From assembly GCF_014189535.1 (NCBI RefSeq), contig NZ_CP050307.1, forward strand, positions 620,001 through 684,000: a DNA stretch of 64,000 nt, read 5' to 3'. The notes under the pieces were generated by a model. That model did no database searches. It was not told the origin of the DNA and was given only the letters and a program-made list of their open reading frames with translations. Source of the stretch: Rhizobium lusitanum (GTDB lineage Bacteria; Pseudomonadota; Alphaproteobacteria; Rhizobiales; Rhizobiaceae). The translations under genes and the position numbers were made by a program. This document shows positions 59,789 to 64,000 of this stretch, piece by piece. The stretch's first letter is position 1, and every line of letters begins with the position of its first letter.

Positions 59789-60481
59789 TTGCAGGACATT
59801 TATGTTTCCGATCAATATGCTGAACTGAACCCGACATGGCACGAAGAGGATTCTCCTTGGAAAGCGCGCCAGATCGAGGAGATTATCAGAAAAAACGGAC
59901 TTCACTTCGACAGTCTTTGCGAGGTCGGATGCGGCACGGGCGAGATTCTTCTCAATCTGTCCCGCAGCTTTCCGAAGGTTCAGTTCACGGGCTATGAGGT
60001 TTCTCCCCATGCCTATCAGCGAGCCAAGACGAAGGAGAAAAGCAACGTCTCTTTTCATCTGAAGGACATCATCGAAGAAAAAGACACGCGATACGACGTT
60101 GTCGTTATTGCCGATGTGATAGAACATGTAGAAAACTATATTTCTTTCATCAAAGGCTTGCGACCCTGCGGCCGCTACAAGATCTTCCACATCCCGCTCG
60201 ATCTTTCAGTACAGTCGGTGCTGCGTGCATGGCCCATTGAGAAGCTCCGCGCCAATGTCGGGCATCTGCATTACTTCTTCAAGGACACGGCAATTGCCAC
60301 CCTCAAGGACTGCGGATACTCCGTCATCGACTATAAATACACGGCAAGTCGTCTGGAACTGCCCAATCAGGCCTTTAGCAGTACGTTGATGCGTTTGCCG
60401 CGAAAGCTGCTCTTTTCCATCAATCCGGATTTGGCCGTGAGGTTGCTTGGCGGCTACTCGCTTCTCGTTTTGGCAGAGTAG
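59789..60481 (+). CDS. SAM-dependent methyltransferase
   Basis: 230 residues from a TTG: AAGGA lies nine bases upstream, and the nearby ATG is out of frame. Motif I is LCEVGCGTGEILLNL (about residues 43-57), with acidic residue E69 after the next strand (FTGYEVS). Motif IV is VVIADVIEHVE. It probably methylates a glycan or lipid-linked intermediate, given exopolysaccharide neighbours, but the substrate is not shown. The gap 59628-59788 holds no gene. Confidence 0.85.
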   Translation: MQDIYVSDQYAELNPTWHEEDSPWKARQIEEIIRKNGLHFDSLCEVGCGTGEILLNLSRSFPKVQFTGYEVSPHAYQRAKTKEKSNVSFHLKDIIEEKDTRYDVVVIADVIEHVENYISFIKGLRPCGRYKIFHIPLDLSVQSVLRAWPIEKLRANVGHLHYFFKDTAIATLKDCGYSVIDYKYTASRLELPNQAFSSTLMRLPRKLLFSINPDLAVRLLGGYSLLVLAE

Positions 60482-60606
60482 ACGTTCATGCGGCTGCCCG
60501 GGACGAATGCTGCAGCTCGATACGCGATCGGTCGGAACCTCCGACCTGGCGATCGTTTATATTGCCTCTCCGTCAGTGCGCGATCCAATCGCGGCGAGGC
60601 GATGCC

Positions 60607-62007
60607 ATGAGCATTGAGCCGATCGGCATTTTCGCCATCTTAAGCGGGCTGCTTTGTCTGTTTCTCGGCAACAGGGCGACGGTTGTGATGCTGGCGATGA
60701 CGGCCGTACTCGGATCGGCAGCGGCGATGTTCATCGGTGCGGCGAACATCCAGCCGGGCCATGTTCTTCTCGGCTTCCTGGTGCTTGGCGTCATCACGCG
60801 AGAACGGGCGGCTGGGGCATTCGTGCATGCGCTACGTCTTGGCGAACCCGGATTTTGGTTTGCCCTTCTGGTCCTATATGGCGTGATGAGCGCCTATTTC
60901 GCGCCGCGCCTCCTGACTGGGATAACCCAGATCGTGCCGCTCGGAACCACGGTCTACGGCGATACCCGTTCCACCGTGCCGCTGGTGCCGGTGTCGAGCA
61001 ACTTCACGCAAAGCGTCTACATGATCGGCAACCTCATCTGCTTCGCAATGACGGTGGCGGTCGCGTCAACCTATCGCGGCTTCCAAGCCGTTCTCGCCGG
61101 GCTGCTCGCCTACAGCGTCGCCAACACGGTCTTCGCGCTGCTCGACATCGGTACTTATACGACAGGCTCGCAGGGCATCCTCGCTTTCATGCGGAACGCT
61201 CAATACACGCTTCATACTGATGATCAGATTGCCGGTGTGAAGCGCATCGTCGGGTCCTTTACCGAGGCCTCCTCCTTTGCCCGCTCAACGCTCGGCGTCT
61301 TCGCTTTTACCGGAACACTCTGGCTTTGTGGCCGTCGACCCTACCTTAGCGGCTCACTTGCTGCCATATCTCTCGTTCTGGTTGTGATGTCGACGTCATC
61401 GACCGGGCTCGTTGGCACGCCGGTCATGTTGCTGATCCTATTTGCAACCGCCTTGTCGGTCAGCGGGCGGAAAAATACCAGCCGGACCGCCACGGCAGCG
61501 ATCGTCTTTGTGCCGTTGGTGTCGTTGGCGGTTGCTCTCATGGTCGCAATCGACCCGTACATGTCGAAGCTTATCTACAATTACATTGATATCGTGGCCC
61601 TCGGCAAATCCACGTCCGATTCCGGGATTGAACGCAACTCCTGGAACGTGGCCGCGATCGGGAACGTCGTCGACAGTCTGGGGCTGGGAGTGGGTCTCGG
61701 AACTGCACGTACGTCCAGCTTCCTCCTGGCGCTGCTTGCGAATGTCGGCATTCCCGGAACGATCTTCTATCTGGCTTTCGCATTCGACGCGTTGATCAAA
61801 AAGCGTGGTGTCCAGGGAAGCTTCATGGCCGATGCGCGTCTTGCGGCGCGCAATGGCTGTTTGGGGCTGCTGGTCGGTGACATGCTGGTGAGCCCGGTCA
61901 TCGACCAAGGCCTGTTCTTCTGCATGCTGGCCGCCATGGCCTCGGCCCAACCGGAGCGCGGTACACAGGTCGTGCGCGCGAGCCGCCCGATAGGAGCTAC
62001 CATATGA
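60607..62007 (+). CDS. exopolysaccharide polymerase-like membrane protein (Wzy/ExoQ type)
   Basis: 466 residues; start 60607 with GAGGCG upstream. Ten or more membrane segments and a large periplasmic loop (about 125-210) fit Wzy/ExoQ polymerases that join repeat units in the periplasm. Loop residues include an Arg-rich stretch near VKRIVGSFTEASSFARS, similar to the Wzy-C region. It overlaps the next gene by ATGA. Identity rests on topology and neighbours. Confidence 0.8.
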   Translation: MSIEPIGIFAILSGLLCLFLGNRATVVMLAMTAVLGSAAAMFIGAANIQPGHVLLGFLVLGVITRERAAGAFVHALRLGEPGFWFALLVLYGVMSAYFAPRLLTGITQIVPLGTTVYGDTRSTVPLVPVSSNFTQSVYMIGNLICFAMTVAVASTYRGFQAVLAGLLAYSVANTVFALLDIGTYTTGSQGILAFMRNAQYTLHTDDQIAGVKRIVGSFTEASSFARSTLGVFAFTGTLWLCGRRPYLSGSLAAISLVLVVMSTSSTGLVGTPVMLLILFATALSVSGRKNTSRTATAAIVFVPLVSLAVALMVAIDPYMSKLIYNYIDIVALGKSTSDSGIERNSWNVAAIGNVVDSLGLGVGLGTARTSSFLLALLANVGIPGTIFYLAFAFDALIKKRGVQGSFMADARLAARNGCLGLLVGDMLVSPVIDQGLFFCMLAAMASAQPERGTQVVRASRPIGATI

Positions 62008-64000
62008 GTGCTGCCGCCCTTTTCGCGGTCAATGGCCGCTTCTTCACGCAGAGCGCAACGGGGGTGCAGCGTTATGCGTCGAATGTCGTGCGCGCACTGG
62101 ATGGTGTGCTCGCCGCAGCGGATGCGCGGGCGGCGATCATTGCTCCATCGGGGACGCCAAATCCGGGGCTCAGTCATATGCCTCTGATCCAGTCGGGACC
62201 TCTTTCGGGACATCCCTGGGAGCAGATCACTTTGCCCGCCCAATGGCACGGCCGGCTCCTCAACCTTTGCAACACCGCGCCTGCCTCCAAGGCCGATCAG
62301 ATCGTCTGCATCCACGATGCCAACGTATTTTCGGCTCCCGAAAGCTATAACCGCACCTTTCGGATGGTCTATCAGACGCTGCAGCCGCTTCTCGTGCGCC
62401 GGTCCGCGCGGATTGCCACGGTCTCCCATGCCGCGGCACGCCAGATCGCCCGGCATCTGCCAATCCGGATCGAGGACATCGCCGTGCTTCCAAATGGCCA
62501 TGAGCACGCCTTGAGCTGGGATCCAACGCTTGCACAAATGGCGCCGGGCTTTATCACCAAAACGTTCGGGCAAAGCGATCGCCGGTTCATTCTGGCTCTG
62601 GGTTCCAGGGCGCGTCACAAGAACCTCGCGCTGCTTGTCGATGCGGCTCCCGGGCTTGACGAGATCGGCGTGGATATTGTGATCGCCGGTGGAGGCGCCG
62701 AGATTTTTGTTCCCGGCGCACTCAAACAACGATCGAACGTTCATCTGATCGGCCGGGTGTCGGACCACGATCTGGCCTACCTGCTCGAAAGGGCGCTCTG
62801 CCTCACCTTTCCGTCGCTGACGGAAGGTTTTGGCCTTCCGATCGTCGAAGCCATGGCGCGGGGTTGCCCAGTCATCGCTTCGTACACCGCGAGCATGCCG
62901 GAAGTCTGCGGCGATGCTGCTTTGCTTGCCTCGCCGTCCGATCCTGCGGCTTGGATCCGGCATATCCGCGCGCTGAAGGATACGCCCGAACTCCGCAGCG
63001 AACTCGTCGGAAGGGGACATGATCAGGTCCTGCATTTTTCCTGGTCGCAGACGGCTTCCGGTTATATGGAGTTGCTCGAACGGCCCGCAGCAGAGCCGAA
63101 AACCTACAAGCCGGTCACTGCGAGTGTTCCGCGCACGGCAGTCGTCATCGCCACACGCGGGCGGCCCGGTGTCGTAAGCGCCACGGTCCGCCACCTGCTT
63201 GCCACGCAAACGTTGAAGCCTGAAGCCGTTATCGTTTCCTGCATTGATATTGCGGATGCGGGCGATCTGGTCGGGCATGCGGGGGTGACGGTGGTGGCTG
63301 GCCTGCCGGGCCTGACCACGCAGCGCAATACTGCGCTCTTGAGCCTGCCGGAAGACACCGAGATCGTCGCCTTCTTCGACGATGACTTCGTTGCGGACAG
63401 GAATTGGCTTGCCGCCGCCGCAAGGTCGTTTCGTGACGATAGCCAGATCGTCGGCTTTACAGGACGTGTCCTTGCGGACGGTGTCAACGGCCCAGGTATC
63501 GGTTTCGAAGAGGCGTTGCGCCTTGTGGAGGCCGCTCCGCCAAGCGACTGGAGCTGGATCGAGCCCTACAGTCCCTATGGCTGCAATATGGCATTCCGGG
63601 CGGAAGCCATTGGCGATACCCGTTTCGACGAGCGGCTCGTTCTCTATGGTTGGCTGGAAGATCGAGATTTTGCCGCAGCACTTGGCAAGCGCGGCGGTCG
63701 TTTCGTCAAATGCGCGGAAGCTTTCGGCGTGCATATGGGCGTCAAGAACGGCCGGATAAGCGGCGAGCGCTTTGGTTATTCGCAGATCCTAAACCCCATC
63801 TACATGCTGCGAAAAGGCACGATGACGGGCGCAAAGGTCGCCAACCACATCTTTTGCAACATGGCCATGAACTTCGCGCGAGCGGCATGGTCCGAACCTT
63901 TCGTCGACAGGCGCGGACGGGCCAGGGGCAATCTGATCGCAATCGCCGATCTTCTTCGTGGCCGCCTGGAACCAGAACGCGCGGCAAGGCTGACAGCGAA
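62004..64000 (+). CDS. bifunctional GT4-GT2 glycosyltransferase, C-terminus beyond window
   Basis: ATG 62004 overlaps the polymerase stop; the frame stays open to the window edge (665 codons). Residues 1-360 are a GT4 enzyme: HDANVFSAPESYNRTF, LGSRARHKNL, and the donor-site Glu in FPSLTEGFGLPIVEAMARG. Residues about 370-665 are a GT2 enzyme: TAVVIATRGRPGVVSATVRHLL, the metal-binding FFDDDF, and a later YGWLEDRDFA. Two transferases in one chain would add two sugars in turn to the lipid-linked unit. A long antisense frame is present but lacks such motifs. Confidence 0.85.
   Translation, partial: MSAAALFAVNGRFFTQSATGVQRYASNVVRALDGVLAAADARAAIIAPSGTPNPGLSHMPLIQSGPLSGHPWEQITLPAQWHGRLLNLCNTAPASKADQIVCIHDANVFSAPESYNRTFRMVYQTLQPLLVRRSARIATVSHAAARQIARHLPIRIEDIAVLPNGHEHALSWDPTLAQMAPGFITKTFGQSDRRFILALGSRARHKNLALLVDAAPGLDEIGVDIVIAGGGAEIFVPGALKQRSNVHLIGRVSDHDLAYLLERALCLTFPSLTEGFGLPIVEAMARGCPVIASYTASMPEVCGDAALLASPSDPAAWIRHIRALKDTPELRSELVGRGHDQVLHFSWSQTASGYMELLERPAAEPKTYKPVTASVPRTAVVIATRGRPGVVSATVRHLLATQTLKPEAVIVSCIDIADAGDLVGHAGVTVVAGLPGLTTQRNTALLSLPEDTEIVAFFDDDFVADRNWLAAAARSFRDDSQIVGFTGRVLADGVNGPGIGFEEALRLVEAAPPSDWSWIEPYSPYGCNMAFRAEAIGDTRFDERLVLYGWLEDRDFAAALGKRGGRFVKCAEAFGVHMGVKNGRISGERFGYSQILNPIYMLRKGTMTGAKVANHIFCNMAMNFARAAWSEPFVDRRGRARGNLIAIADLLRGRLEPERAARLTA

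Noticed and set aside
60534..60557. Third EcfG-like promoter GGAAC-N15-CGTT before the polymerase gene
   Set aside because: Spacing is one base short of the accepted 16-17 and the site lies in an exopolysaccharide operon; not strong enough to call.
61767..63734. 655-codon ORF on the - strand at the right edge
   Set aside because: Antisense to the GT4-GT2 gene, whose motifs (EGFGLPIVEAM, FFDDDF) are unmistakable; the antisense product is Arg/Gly/Asp-rich without domains.
1..64000. CRISPR arrays, tRNA or rRNA genes
   Set aside because: No regularly spaced repeats and no cloverleaf or rRNA-like sequence noticed. The prophage uses a random 5-bp target, not a tRNA site.

Overview
The window looks like Rhizobiaceae DNA (Rhizobium/Agrobacterium type). 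The flanking genes are ExoF-, ExoY- and polymerase-like exopolysaccharide genes, a FeuNPQ-like PepSY/response-regulator/kinase trio, a PraR-like HTH protein and two GGAAC-N16/17-CGTT promoters of the alphaproteobacterial EcfG stress sigma factor. No rRNA, tRNA or CRISPR array was seen.

Positions 1-1421 are host flank: the C-terminal part of a SulP transporter and an unrecognised ORF. Positions 1422-42360 are one complete Mu-like transposable prophage (40,939 bp) with a non-contractile tail. Its ends are defined by the 5-bp target duplication GCTCT (1417-1421 and 42361-42365), by matching TGTA termini, and by repeated transposase-site-like sequences near both ends. It reads right to left: S24 repressor (on +) and a divergent operator/promoter region; Ner-like, ParB-like, CII-like, MuA and MuB proteins; small early genes including a DnaA-domain-IV-like protein; GemA; a Mor/C-type activator; endolysin, holin-like proteins and Rz/Rz1 spanins; terminase, portal, F-like, G-like and protease/scaffold proteins; decoration and capsid proteins; tail tube, chaperones, tape measure, tail tip and a tailspike. 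Two cargo sites break this scheme. A pair of paralogous membrane-anchored proteins lies on + at 31826-33384. A Tat-exported beta-helix protein and a GSCFA-domain protein lie at the right end (1540-4337).

Positions 42366-64000 are host again: a glycerophosphodiesterase-like gene whose upstream region received the prophage, a Pls/PosA-like synthetase, the PepSY/two-component operon, a regulator, two EcfG-type stress promoters with their genes, a HisKA_2 kinase, and an exopolysaccharide cluster (ExoF-like, GT4, ExoY-like, methyltransferase, polymerase, GT4-GT2 fusion) carrying a decayed IS630 element.

The strongest leads are: (i) a near-identical 27-bp element present three times at prophage module boundaries, the first directly behind the Mor/C gene, recalling the late promoters of Mu; (ii) a phage DnaA-IV-like protein together with helically phased WWATCCCG repeats at the phage left end; (iii) the paralogous membrane-protein cargo pair; (iv) an exact GGGAAAC slippery site in the tail-chaperone gene. 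Three reading frames (tape measure, cargo protein 1, GT4) are broken at homopolymer runs. These may be assembly indels, so check them against reads before interpreting them.
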